From: Sitta carolinensis
Lineage: Eukaryota > Chordata > Aves > Passeriformes > Sittidae
NCBI GenBank assembly: GCA_032173965.1
Contig: CM063287.1
Span: forward strand, 13,087,859-13,151,858
Direction: 5' to 3'
Length of the DNA: 64,000 nucleotides
Position 1 is the first letter of the stretch; each line of letters starts with the position of its first letter. Under the pieces are notes generated by a model, which ran no database searches, was not told the origin of the DNA, and was given only the letters and a program-made list of their open reading frames with translations. The position numbers were made by a program, and so were the translations under genes. Shown one piece after another: positions 24,947 through 37,729 of this stretch.

Positions 24947-27900
24947 GCTTTGTTTTGTTGTGGTAGGTTGGCTGTGTTTTTTGGGGGTTTTCTCTTGGCT
25001 CAGAACCCCTTTTTTAATGCTACAATGCTACTCTTAACCTTAACCAGCAGTCTACTGGTTCAAAGACAATGTGTGAAGGGTGGACAGTGTGAAGGACAGC
25101 TGTTTTCATTTTAAGAGTAGCTATTTTCTTCTTTTTTTGAAGAAGAGTCAGCATGGTTTATTTTAATTTTTATTTTTTTTGAGAGTTATACTAATCTGAT
25201 ATTGGTTATGAACTCTCCTAATGACTGATGCAAGACAATTTTTCTTTCTTGAAAGAGAGTAAAAAAAAGAAAACAAAAACAAACATAAAGTGTATTAGTT
25301 AGATGGCTCATGGTGTTTGGAACAATCTTCACGCAGTATGCAAGAAAAAACATTTCAAAGTATTTTCCATTTAGGAAAGAATAATGTACAAATAATACAA
25401 CACTTAAATATCCCTCAATGTCTATCCCTCTTTCTAAGGCAGATAAATGTTTTCCTGAAGAAATACTTTGGAACATGCTTTAAAACAAGCAGATCTTTAG
25501 TAACTATTTGAAGCTGCATTTCTGAAACTATTAAAGAATAAGAAATAAGAGGTAAGTTTTACTTCTGTTGCTATTAAATAATCAGGTACTTCAATGTCAA
25601 GGGCTTTTCTACATTTCTCTTCTATATGGAGAAAATCGAAAATTCAGTTAAAAATAGGAAATGGCTAAGGGGGAAAAAAGGGTCAAAACCAATAGGTATA
25701 GATATAAGCTGCAGAATTTTTTAGGAAGACAGTACCAATAAAAAAACTCCCAAAAACTGAGAACAAAGTTACCATCAAAAAACACTTCGATTAATTCTGA
25801 GTGATTACACTAAAAAACGACTTAGGCTTACTTGGTTCAGAATGAGTATGCATATTCAAGAAATCTTTTACCAAAACAATTACAAAATGGACATTATATC
25901 ACAATCTATTGTCAGGTTAAAAAAACAATGACTTTTCAGGCTAAAGCTTATAAACTGGGGGATATGGTGGTGGTGATGGGGGAGTAATTCTCCATTCAAA
26001 TAATGGCATTTAATTATTAATTTAATTTAATTATGTATTATAAATAATGTCAAATAATACATTATAATGGCAAACATTGCAGTACTTCTCATGCACTTTC
26101 TGTGCAATGGATAAACTTTACCATTATTAGTAGTATTTCCCATACCATCTACAACTTGTTGCAATTTTACTAAATAGGCTCTTGAATATCCCAGGAGACA
26201 CTGAATGTTTTGGGATTCAAGATTTCTGGAAGAATTTGTGAAATCCTTAATGTACATCTGAAAATAAAGTGATTGAGAAAAATATGCAGAAATATGTGCA
26301 TCTGATAATTACAACCACTAAATTGAGCTGCTAAAGTACATTAGATATACAAAAATAATTTCAAGATGACTTCACAGATCATAGAAAAGTCTTCTTTATT
26401 ATTCCCTTCTAAAGCAGGGAAAAAGGAAAATTTCATATTCTGCGTAATGTATCCACGTGGGAAACTTCTTCTTACCAGAATGGGTATATAATTTTGGTTA
26501 AAAATATTTTTCAAAAATAACAATTTACCTGAAATTCTATTAAACTGTATTGTATCTTCCTTGCAGTATAGTCATGAGAGCCATCAAAAATATTTAAACT
26601 TACCAAACCACAACATACATTTCAAATTTTATTAACAGACAGTTTCCCTAACAATGACACTTTTATTCCATACCAAAGTAAAACCTCAAGAAAGACCAGC
26701 ACATGAACCCAAATCATCTAACCACTTCCCACCAGTCTTTATGCTGGAGAAGGAAAAAATGGAATGACCAAACAATTGAGGAAAAACTACATATTCACTT
26801 CTACCGACACTATAAGTAATTTCATTCAAAATTTAAAACACTAAAAACATTAAAATCTATGTTCCAGTATTTAATTCCTGTCTATACATTAGCAAAAGCA
26901 TCCCATTATGGTCCTCATTCCTAAACTCCAAGATGATTACAGAGGATTCGTGCTACTAAAGTCCTTGAAGGGTGAGGTGTCCCTAAGGTACCAATCAAAA
27001 CCAAATTCCTTGTTATAATCTCTTCTGCTCTTTGCTCTTCTCTTTTATCCACATTTGGGTGTTTTACTAAGGCACAGGCATTAGTTCTGCCAAAGAATTT
27101 TTATTTAAATTGTACCCATCAAAAATTCAATTCCCATACATACAAGCACTATTTTATAAGACACAAAGCAGACCCCAAATAAGCAAAATATAATGCCCAA
27201 GTACTTAGGTATCTTTCTAGCTGGATAAACATGACTGATTTTGTTTGGGAGACAAATCTGATTTTATTTTTGAGACAATACAAAGAGGAATGAAGAACAA
27301 GAAATAATGACACCATTAATTTCTTTTTAGGTATATTAGTAAAGGGTAATTCCAACTACAGTGATATTACTGAATAAACTGAACACAATCATCAGAGCAC
27401 CATGGTTTTTTTTTCTATTCTGAGCATGGTTATTATATTTAACAAATATTTATATGATGAGATCATATGATTACCATCTCTGTGTATGTAGATTGCAAGA
27501 TCACTGACAAGTACCACTAAAATTCCTTTGCTTTCACTAGGTAACCATGATAGGCAGAGCTCCTTCCTTACACAGAAGTCCCTCCATGCAGGGGTGTAAG
27601 GTAATACACTGCATAACAGCCATTTAGTGAGGATATCAAAAATAGGACTACAGAGCTTCAAATCCTGACAGAAAACAGGAAAAACATGGAAGGAACACCT
27701 ATTGATGTGATCTGTTACCAGATCAATTTACAGAATGTCTCAAGATTCATTAGTGTCCTAATGCCCCAAGGAAAATACGCCAAGTATTAATTGGAAGTTA
27801 CACGAGTAATCCTTACCTTTATAAAGAATTAAAACAGTTAGTTCATAGAAATAGTCACAGATTTATTTTTACATGTCATTTTCATTCCACTGAAGAACCC

Positions 27901-28213
27901 TATTTTGAGGTAAGGTAACATAATACAAAACACGATTTCTGATGATGCTGTTGTGAGCAGAACAATCTTGTTTTGATTAATTATTCAGTTTGGTAAAATT
28001 ACAGCTTGTTTAAAGGAGCATAAGCAATCTTTCAGAATGCTTCACTTGCTTCTTTATACATAAGAATAATTCATTCAGGTGAAAATTTACTTAATTAAGA
28101 AGCAGTATCCCATCTTTCTCCATATGAGTGAATAAATTTAAACCCACAAAACAAATTACACAAATCAAAAATAGGCATTATAGTCCTGAGCTCTGAAACA
28201 GATTATGTAAGCT

Positions 28214-28268
28214 CAAAACAAACAAAAAACAAACAAAAAAAAACCAACCCAAAAACAACAACAAACAA
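28214..28268 (+). repeat. (CAAA)n-like A-rich simple repeat
   Basis: Degenerate CAAA/CAAAAA units with a nine-A run inside, ending in CAACAACAA. Simple sequence only. Confidence 0.85.
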
Positions 28269-29190
28269 TCCAGGAGTGGAAGCAGGAAGAATACCCCACA
28301 CAGAAATCCTTTCCCCACCTGAAGTAGTAGAAAAACAGTAATTTAGATAAATTATCTAATTTGTTCTTCATTATTAATCATCAGTATTCCTTTGCTTTCC
28401 ATAGTGTTAATATGTGCTGTATTTTCCTTCTGGCACTGTCACAGGGCCCTTCTTTCTTTTTCTGAACCCAAGAGAAGTCCTTGAGGAGTGCAACGGGACA
28501 GTGTCCATCCAGGCAGCACAACAGGACTCTGCCATCATGGCAGATGCAATTAAAAACAAAAAAATGGTAAAAAAATAAAACATCTCTACAAATAACTTAT
28601 GATACACTGAAGTTTGCTTTTTGTTTAATTTCAATGACAACAGAGAGAGAGGCAAACCATACAAACTCAAAAAGCACACTATAGTGCTTTCTTACTATGA
28701 GTTGAAGAAGATAGAACCTATTAACCACTTCAGATAGCAGATATTAGAATTTACTTTTAATGTCACAAGATTTAAAAATATGTTTATAATATAGTCTTTG
28801 CTAATAAATCTATAGTTAAAGTTAGCTGTGAAAAATGATGAAACTGAAATATGTCTTCTATTAACATGCTGTTTCTATCACATTCCCCTAATGTTACATC
28901 TCAGTTATTAACAAATACGCACCTAGAAGGATTTGCAAAAGGATTATGTAAATTATTATGGCCTACTTAACACTTGATTTACTTTGTCACTGTTGTGTTC
29001 CCTGTATGACAGCCCCAACCATCTCAACAAAGACAATTGGAGAAGAGAAGGAAATAAGAAAAGGCTGTTACAAGAAGACACTCCAAAAAAGAGAACAGAC
29101 AAGATTGACTTGCATTGCTCTTGTAAGAATACCTTGCAGCTACTTTAAACAGATTTAAGGTAAACCAAACACAACTACAGCTCAGAATAC

Positions 29191-29245
29191 TTTATATAAT
29201 ATATATATTACAGAATATATATATTAATATATATTATACAGAATA
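29191..29245. repeat. AT-rich (TA)n imperfect palindrome
   Basis: Alternating TATATA blocks with ATTACAGAATA and ATTATACAGAATA interruptions. ACAGAATA occurs at both 29210 and 29238 approximately, so part of the tract looks duplicated. It is self-complementary and could extrude as a cruciform, and it is likely length-polymorphic. Confidence 0.75.
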
Positions 29246-29874
29246 CTGCTTTCAGGTTATCTCTTTCTCTTTCCATGCAGAAAAATATGTTCCAAAAATA
29301 GTATTTAAAGCATGAAATGTAAGGACAAATTGAAATTTTCACTCATTAAATCAGGATTAGATATGTTGCTGTTAATGAAGAATGTAAGGTATATTCCATA
29401 AAAGTCAAACATATACTCTTTGATCACAGAATGAATTGGTTATTATTATATATGTAAACTGCTGTTTAATTTATAAATCATACAGCAGAGATCTTTAAAA
29501 TAATTACTTGTCATTCTACTGCTCTAGCCTCCCTGTCTTGTTTCTAAACTGTCTTCATCTGAAGATTCTCTGAATACATCTCATAATCAAATTTTTTGAA
29601 AAATCCTTTTGTGTTTTTTTTAATTAGTCCTAGTGAAGAAGCAAAAAATCCCAGCGCAAAATCTAATTTAAAATTAAATTATGTCTGAAGATTAAATTAC
29701 ATTAACAACTGACAATAATATATATCATGAGAATGCTGACATATCCCTAAATCTGATCATTCATATACAAACTCAGAGATTAAACACAAGCTTAGCAGAA
29801 ACAGAGACACTGTGACTTTATTTCTCATCTATTTTGATGCACTGAACTTGCTACTTTTGGTTAGAAATTGATTT

Positions 29875-29889
29875 AAAAAAAAAAAAAAA
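29875..29889 (+). repeat. Poly(A) tract, 15 A
   Basis: Fifteen uninterrupted A with no polyadenylation context. Confidence 0.85.
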
Positions 29890-32800
29890 TCACTCTTGAC
29901 CCTACTTTGTCAGAAAGAATGAAACAAAGCCAGAAGGAAATTTCAAACCCCAATTAAGCAATCACAATCAATTACACTGTCTTGAAGTTACTTCCCTAAC
30001 TTCAAGCCACAATGAACTGTCTCTGAAAAACCTCCTTTTCCCCAACTGCTTGGGATTCAGTAGCAACAGGAATAAATTGTTCCTTGGCAGTGGAACTACC
30101 ATCTGGGATTTTTAACCCTTCCACCTACTCATACTCAGCTTCTGACTATTTTAAAGGTTACAGTGAAACACAGGCTCTCCTTGTACTGGACAAGAATCCA
30201 ATTCCTAGAAGGTTTTTACAAGAACTTAGGGCTATAAGGGAATAACTTTCAATATAATATCACCTTAGAGATAAATTAGCAAGAGCTGGACATAACAGAA
30301 GTGATTGTCTATGACAGTGAATAGCAAGCAATAAGAAATACACTGGGCTCATGCAAATTTTCAGAAGAGAAAGAGTAATTCAGAGCCAAATACATCAGGA
30401 CAGCTTCAAACATTGCAAATATAACCAATAGATCTGATGCTGCCCCACTACAGCATCAACCTTCAGTGGCAATCTCTGGGGATGACTGCTTTCAACACAT
30501 GAACTTTGACCTCAAAAAGCAGAGATAAAAGATTTCAAGTAAGGCAGGAATAGGTATTGCAAATCTGTAGAATTAGCATGTAGTAATATTGTAAAATAAA
30601 CTCACAGTTTGTAGAGCATTAATATAAATCTGTGGCCTTTCAGAGCCTAGAAGCCACCAGAAGTTTCACTTAATATATTCAGACAAAATCTAAAGAGGAG
30701 TAAGCAATAAAACCTGTAATTACCAGCCATAAATAAAGCCGAAAAAGCATGATGAAGTGTCCAAACAAAATAATAATCACATGTGTGTGTTTTGAGGGGA
30801 GGAAATAGGGCAGTAAAATGAAAATAACCAGGCATCAAGCCACAAAGTCAGAGATTCCCTGATGCAACAAAGGTTTAAGGACACTTTGCTGATTTACTTC
30901 GTGACAGGCTGACATTCTTGTAAGCATAATGCTCTAAAGCTCATTTCAGCAGTTTTAAGCAGCATGACACTTTTTCCTGATTTATGACTGGTTTATGGTA
31001 GTTGGAAATGGACACAGTCATTGTGGCCATAGTTCGAAATGGAGTTAAGTGATGTCCTTGATGCAGACCCAGTGTCAAAAATAAAAACTAGGAAAAAAAT
31101 GGAAATGATTAAATACACCTGGATAATTTAGCCCAGTGGTAAAAAGGGCAGAGGGAAAAGATGATCCGCAGTGCAAGCAAAGATTACACTCTCGAGAAGT
31201 AAATTCCAGACTGGTACTACATAATGGATAAGCTTTCAGAGGTCAGCAGTCAAAGCCACTGTAAGGTTGGCTCATAAAATTATTGCAGCAAATGCATTAC
31301 ATTCAAATTATGCATACCTTCTTTAGGTATGTTTGTTTTCTTTAATTACACTAAATTTTCATTTACTCCCTCGACTGCTCCAGAAAAGAACAACTAAGTC
31401 AGGACACAAACAATATACTCCACAGATTAGGCTTCCAAATCCACAGCAGACAACTACTTAAAATTTCTCTATGAAAATAACAGTTTTGGAAGAGTTTATG
31501 AAAAGGGTTCTTATGGAAGAGACCAAGCAAGTGAAGTATTTTGGTTCAGTTCACTTGTATTAACCTCAGGAATTTACTAAAATATAACAAATACATTTAT
31601 ACTGATCTAAGACTTGGTAGGTCTGTCTGTGAAAGTTACTCAGTATCAGCCAGAGAATCCACTTAAACCAAGAGGATTAGAATATCATAAGAGTCACACT
31701 TGAAGTGCCATTAAGAGGAACTACTAGTAGTTTAATCTGTTACCTGCGAACTTCTTCAAGTAATTTTTTCAGATTCAAAACATTCTCAGTATGAACACAA
31801 GTATGCAAAATGGGGGAAATATTTCAATCAGAAAAAAAAATCATCATCTCCACATGAAAGCTGCGAAAGTTGAGAAGTGTGCAACTGCTTGAAATGACTT
31901 AAGGGATAACTGTCATGGGAATTAATACAGTTTGAATGTTTAAAAATTACAACAGATTCCTTTACATTTTGAAGGCTGTCTGCTTCCTGCTGTGAAAGCT
32001 TAATGTCTCTCCATTTGGTGAAGAGTTGTGGCTGTTTTCAGTATACAGCTCACTGAAAATGCTTGTTTAATGGACTCGAATGGTCAACAAGTGTCAAAGA
32101 TGTAAGCACAAAAAGGTTAAGTTAGAAGTAGAGTATTCCCTTCTCTGTTGATACACTGTAAGCTACCCCTCAGAAAGAACAGTGAAGGGCAACTGGATGA
32201 GAACTTTTAAATACACAATCTATTGAGAACAGTAACAAAGTAAAATAAAACGGGGTGGGGGTGGGAGTGTGTAAGTCCCAGCACATCTAGAAGAAAAAGA
32301 GAGAGTTGCAGCTGGAGACCACAGCTCAAAGTCTGTGCAGCAGCCCACCTGGGCTTATAAAAAACAATTAAGTGTTAGGGAGTAAAACAAAATGTAAGCT
32401 GGCTAAAACTACAGCATATAGGGCATTTTGCAAGCTTTCTTTTACAGCTCATGTTGAGCTTCAAGATTCACAAGACCAGATAAAGGTATCTTGCTTGACT
32501 AATACCCTTCAATGACTTGCAGACAAACATTTCTGTCACAACCCTAAAATAAAACAGAGGTAGAAAACAGCTATTTAAATATGTAAAATACTAAAAATAG
32601 CAGGATTCTATAATATCAAATAAGAAAAGCACACAGATGTCTTTCTCATACCCCTGTTTTTTTCCTGAGATCTCTTTACCTTCAACAATTATGCTTCTAA
32701 ATGATTTATCCACTGCACCCTTCAAATCATAAGCTCCTGGGAGGAAGGGGAGGTATTTAATAACATCAGGCTTCTGTTTTACGAATAAATAAATACTGAT

Positions 32801-34107
32801 TTAGAGTATATTTACTAAAAAACAGATTCAAGAATTCTGGGTGAATTGATAGAACTACTTGTGCTCACTTTATTAAGTGATCTTAAAACAAGTAAATGTT
32901 CTGCAAATTCTACCAAGCAACCATTCAATATGGTGGCCTCTCAATCCAGATACTGCTCTGGGTGTGTGTTCTATGTGTGCTACACAACATATAAACCAGA
33001 GTACACCTTTCAGTTACTCCAGTGCCTACAGTGGAGATAGACAGTCTTCAGCACCAACTGCTTGGTTGTACATAGCTTGTCACCTTGGGGCACTCAGCAA
33101 AAGAGAGACAGTTTAGCAGCTCTATTACTGGAAGAAGAACTCAGGTATTCTGCTGACATACACACTTTGATGTTCTTTGAAGACAAAAATCCTTAAACAT
33201 CTTTTTTCTTTTAACAATTTGTGACCATACAGCTACAGAATTCAAATGCCTTCCACACAGACACAATATGAAACAAGGAAAATCAAGCTTCTCTTGGCCC
33301 TCTTTTTTTAACTGAGGACTTCCTATGTCAAGTATTAGTTCACTAGAAAATTACCATGTCATCACGATCTGTGGTTAAACCAGAATGAACATGTTTCTTA
33401 GAATAAAGAATAAAAATAAAATTAACTTAATGGGACAAACTTTTGAAGCCAGCCTTGGCAGAAATATAATTTTCCTTTACAGTTTGAGATTAATAGCTAA
33501 GAAATAAAACTACAAAGACTGGCTTGTTTGCTTTCCAATTTTAAGACTTTTAATGGGTGAATTTTAGAAAGAAAGAGGAAAAACAAAAGAAAACCTAAAG
33601 GTGAAAATCTGCCTTTGCAAAGTTTGAAGCATGGGGTATTTTTACTTTAAAGCCAGTGATATAAACAAACCAAGGAAAAACAACCAGACCAATGATTCTG
33701 CGTGCTCAATAACACAGCCAAAACGTGGATCATATATTCACAGGAAGAAACAAGAAAAATCCAAACCTCAGGTCTGATTTTACTACTTGAATTAGAAGAA
33801 AAGTGCCTCAATCAAACTCAGGCTCTACATATGAATTCAAACTCAAGATTTGACAAGCATGAGAAGAGTGGAGCAGGGAGGATGGCTGCCTAGATGCAAA
33901 CAAATCTAAAGAGAAATGTCTGGGGATTTTTGTGAAATTTCCATTTATGTACATAATCATCATAACACAAAATACTGGGATTTTCATATCTGGCTTCAAA
34001 TCAAGTTTATATCTAATCTGGCAATCACTTTTATCAATTCTCTCAATTGTTTCTATATTTAACATGAAACTGGGATACAGGAATCATTGTTACCCAGACA
34101 ATATTAA

Positions 34108-34383
34108 GAGGGAAGAAAGAAAGAGAGAGAAAATGTGAGAGGAGAGGGAAATCACCAGAGAAAGGGGTCCAGCAAGAGTGTGAGAATGAGAGACAGAGAG
34201 GATGAGAAGAAGTGAAAAAGGAGAAGTGTGCAGACAAGAAAGGACAGGTGAGAACAGAGCAGAGCATGTGTGGGATGGAGAGAGGGAGGGAGAGGGAGAA
34301 AAGGGAAAGGGAACAAGGGATGGAATAAAGGGGGAAGAGAGGAAGAGCAAGACAAGCTGAGATAAAAAGCACTTGAGAGAAAA
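34108..34383 (+). repeat. Purine-rich (GA) tract, about 276 bp
   Basis: The plus strand is overwhelmingly A and G, with GGGA, GAGA, GAAA and GGAG units and only scattered pyrimidines. The densest part is about 34276-34350. It is a polypurine/polypyrimidine tract, probably a decayed (GGGA)n/(GA)n microsatellite. Three overlapping minus-strand frames (67 to 109 codons) across it encode only Ser/Pro/Leu/Phe-rich strings and are artefacts of composition. Such tracts can form triplex (H-)DNA. Confidence 0.85.
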
Positions 34384-34581
34384 TAAGTTGATCTGATAAA
34401 ATTAAATTAAAAGTTTGTGTGGTAGAGCCAGATATGAATCATACATCATCTCTAGCCAAATTCTGTACCCTAATAGTTTACTTTGTGGCATGCAGCTGAA
34501 CAATGAAATGAGCCATGTGCCCCTGATGGACTGGTACCCAGGGCTTACTGAGCTTTACACATCCCATATTTCTTTACTTCA

Positions 34582-34800
34582 ATTCAGCATAGTTTAAATC
34601 CAGCCCTTTTGTGATTTCAGTATAGTTCAATCCCTTTTATTTTTATTTTATTAAATCCATAATATTATGTTTTATGTTATGCTTTATGCTTTTCAGTTCA
34701 GTACACTTTCTAATCAATTCCCTTACGTTTTATTCAATTCATTAAAGTGTATATATTATGCCATGCTTTATTTATTTCAGTAAGAGGTATATCAATTTTG
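34582..34800 (+). repeat. Decayed tandem repeat built on TTCAGTA / TTATGCTTTAT
   Basis: TTCAG recurs at 34583-34587, 34616-34620, 34692-34696, 34697-34701 and 34776-34780. ATGCTTTAT followed by TTTCAG or TTTTCAG occurs twice about 84 bp apart (ending at 34696 and 34780). TCAATCCC, TCAATTCCC and TCAATTC follow in the matching places. The pattern suggests an old minisatellite with substantial divergence. Unit boundaries are approximate. Confidence 0.45.
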
Positions 34801-37729
34801 CTGTATGTTACATTAAGCCCTCAGCATGTCATATCCATTTCTTCACCTGCTACATCCATTTTGCCATGTGTTCTAGCACACATCAGTATCTGTTTGAAAC
34901 AGTTTTACATCCTGAATCTGCATTTTTTAGAGCATTTGTGTGGTATTAATGTGCTTTTTTTTTATCTGCTCCTGCACAGATTTTCTTAAGATACTTTATA
35001 TTTAAAGAGCAGTGAGGTAAAATATAAAGTGGTGTTTTTAATAACCATGAACACATACAATTTTGTCTTGAGCTTTATAAAGCATCATGTCTAGAAGACA
35101 CCATGGTGTTGTTGAATTCATTTGAATTGTGTTTGAATTTCTAAATGTCATCTTCAATGAGAGCAAAGAACATATTGCTTCTTTGAAAATTACAAGAAAC
35201 TAGATTAGTCAGCTATATGTTATCTTTCACCTTCATATTTTCTACGCTCTTTAATGAATTTAAGTAATACTAATTGGAATTCCATTTTATAAGGAAAGAA
35301 AACAGCAAATTCCAAACATTTAAAGAACATAACTCTTCATTAAGAGAACATAATCTTTGAAAATCAGGATGAATGATTTTGAACAGTTCTATGCATTTTT
35401 GCCCATAGACTTAATACTAGTGAAATGTAGGTTCCATCCCTTTTTCTACATTTGTTCATTTGACGAGGGATGCAGCCATACTGGAGGGATTTTTTTGCAC
35501 ACATAAGGAGAAAATTTAGATCACTTCTTTATATTAAAAGCATTTGAGACTTTAAGAATAGTTTGCATCAGAAGACAAGGTATAAGAAACTGTTAACTAT
35601 CAACAAATTAGTGAAACCAATGTTGATAATACCAAAAATCAGAATAAAACCAAAATTAATTTACCATTTAATCAGTAGAATAACTTTGGCCTTATCTGTA
35701 GCTATGCCCTGGGTTTGGGAATGAAGAGATGGACTGCAAGACCATCAAAATCTTAAAGCAGATTTTTTTTTTTTCATATGTATTTGCACAAATATGAAAC
35801 ACTTGCACATATTACCTCTAATCAGTGGTAAATTGCTCTCTGCTATATATCCATCTGGTTTGTCATGTTTGTCATTTATTATCCTGAGCACTGCCATGAA
35901 GAGGACTCCATACTGCACTCTCTCTATTCCAAATTGAGATTTTCAATGCTGGTTCCCTCTTCCTGGGAACTGAGTGCCTGCTCATCAAAATGGAGCAAGT
36001 TATCAATTTTGGCACAGCCTGTCCTCTTCTCTCTTTTTAATTTAGGACATAATTTGAAAAGTTTCCTTTAATTACTCATCCCAGATAGGTTGGTGAGATG
36101 TGATATATGCTGCCCTGAGGACAGAGATCATTCAATGTGCTAGAAACTGCAGGAGGAAGGCCCCCTGCTCCACCACTACCTCCACAGAGGCTCCCATGCC
36201 CTGTCTGCTCAACATCTGACAAGACACACTCCTGCAGAGCCCCACACACCCCTGGGTGCCACTGGGTAAAAAGCACACTCACCTGCAGAGCTGCTGACCT
36301 GAATCACACAGAGAATTCTCACCCTCCCAACAAGGAGGGGATGACTTGAGCCTCTGACCTTTCCTTAGTGTGCACTGCACCCTTCCTTTCCTGCTTTGGA
36401 GAACTAATGTATGATCCAGCTGCCAAGAGTACTGGAGAAAAGGCAAGTCCTTAAGAAATATATATGGATTTTCATTTTCCATTCTAAATTAATTCTGTGG
36501 AAGCTTATAAGACAATATCATTATATTAAAAGCAGACACAATTCCAATAGCTCAGTCTTTTCAGGATTGCTGGACAATGTTTCTGATGCTGAAGAAAACA
36601 ATTTCATGGATATTAAACTATGGGATAATTTTTATACCCATGCAAACACTCAGGATGAGGACCATGTACTACAAAAAATTGGCTTGAGCTTTTGCTTCAG
36701 AGTTTAAATAACTCTCAGGTCTTGTGCTGGCATGATTTTCACAGAAATAAACATTTTCTGTTTAATACAAGTAACATAACACTGCCTTAAGTTTTCATAT
36801 TCCTGAAACCAGGAGAGGTGAGGAAAGAGAACTACATTCTTTTTACAACAGTCACATAAAAGCACTCTAAATAATACCTGACACCCCATCTCTTTGCTCT
36901 ATTAATATGAAAAAGAATCATTCAACATACTTTTCAGCAACAGATTTACATGCTTAACATGTCTGAAAGTGTGTGTATACAAAAGTATCATATAGAACTA
37001 GACTGGCTTAAACCATTGGAAATTTTGGAATTAATGAATCTAATTTAATTTTTTTTTAACGTATATGGGGTTGCATAAACATATAATCTGCATTCGGTGC
37101 TTCTGTGCATCAGTTTTCAACTCAAGGCAAGAATTTTTACATCTGACACCCAAAACAGTTAAGCATAATTTATAACGGAAATTTTGATAGCAAGCTAACT
37201 GTGGTGGCATGAACAGTGCTCATAGAAAAACAAAAGCAAAGCTTCTTCAAAATATATTATTAAGTTCAAAACTCTAATTTAAAGTATATGAACCTGAAAT
37301 AATTATATTTATGACTATATTCTGTACACTCAAACAATCCAAAAAGTAAGATTCTGAGATTCAGGACTTCTTAAAGTTTTCTTTGGAAAACTTAAATTCC
37401 ATAGGCTGGTTAGTCTAAGAGTTTTTATTTGCATGTTCCAAACCTATATGCCTTTTTTATAGCATGCATTGTGGCTATTGGTATGCATGGACACATTCTA
37501 ATATTGTCCCCCACAACAAAAGCCATCATTCTGGCAAAAGGAGACAGGAAAATCTAATACTCTCCTACCATGACCAAGATGGTAAGAGCTGCTGCAGTTG
37601 CCAAATACAATACACAAAACATTTAATTTATAATAGTTAGAACTTGGCCCTTGACCAAGTCCAAAGAACTATGTCTTATTTCACTTGCTCTTGAATATGT
37701 CTCTTTCAGAGATAAATGACTGTGCTGTT
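34801..37729. other. Gene-free unique DNA around a GC-rich block
   Basis: Apart from the GC-rich block at 36100-36400 and a T12 run at 35763-35774, nothing identifiable is present. The 98-codon plus frame at 36411-36707 has no splice context or recognisable domain. Confidence 0.5.
36100..36400. other. Unidentified GC-rich, CpG-free block
   Basis: A block clearly richer in G and C than its flanks, with no CpG that I can find between about 36120 and 36330. Frames of 68 and 70 codons run on opposite strands across it, both rich in Pro, Cys and His. Loss of CpG with high GC is what a formerly methylated exon, repeat or retroposed copy leaves behind. I do not recognise any family. A 9-of-11 match to a CTCF core (CCCCCTGCTCC at about 36161-36171) is present but lacks the key terminal GG. 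Confidence 0.4.

Larger units (their letters stand above)
23401..34107. other. Gene-free AT-rich unique DNA, 10.7 kb
   Basis: No gene, RNA gene or recognisable transposable element. Homopolymer and simple repeats are scattered through it and listed separately. Intervals 30880-31060 and 31960-32080 have more even base complexity than their flanks and could be weakly constrained, but no motif set decides this. All frames are 110 codons or fewer and several pair with an equal-length frame on the other strand. Confidence 0.5.

Noticed and set aside
34043..34372. Three minus-strand frames of 67 to 109 codons rich in Ser, Leu, Pro and Phe
   Set aside because: They are a direct translation of a polypyrimidine strand and overlap each other in different phases.
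36161..36171. CCCCCTGCTCC as a CTCF site
   Set aside because: Lacks the terminal GG that is among the most constrained positions of the motif.
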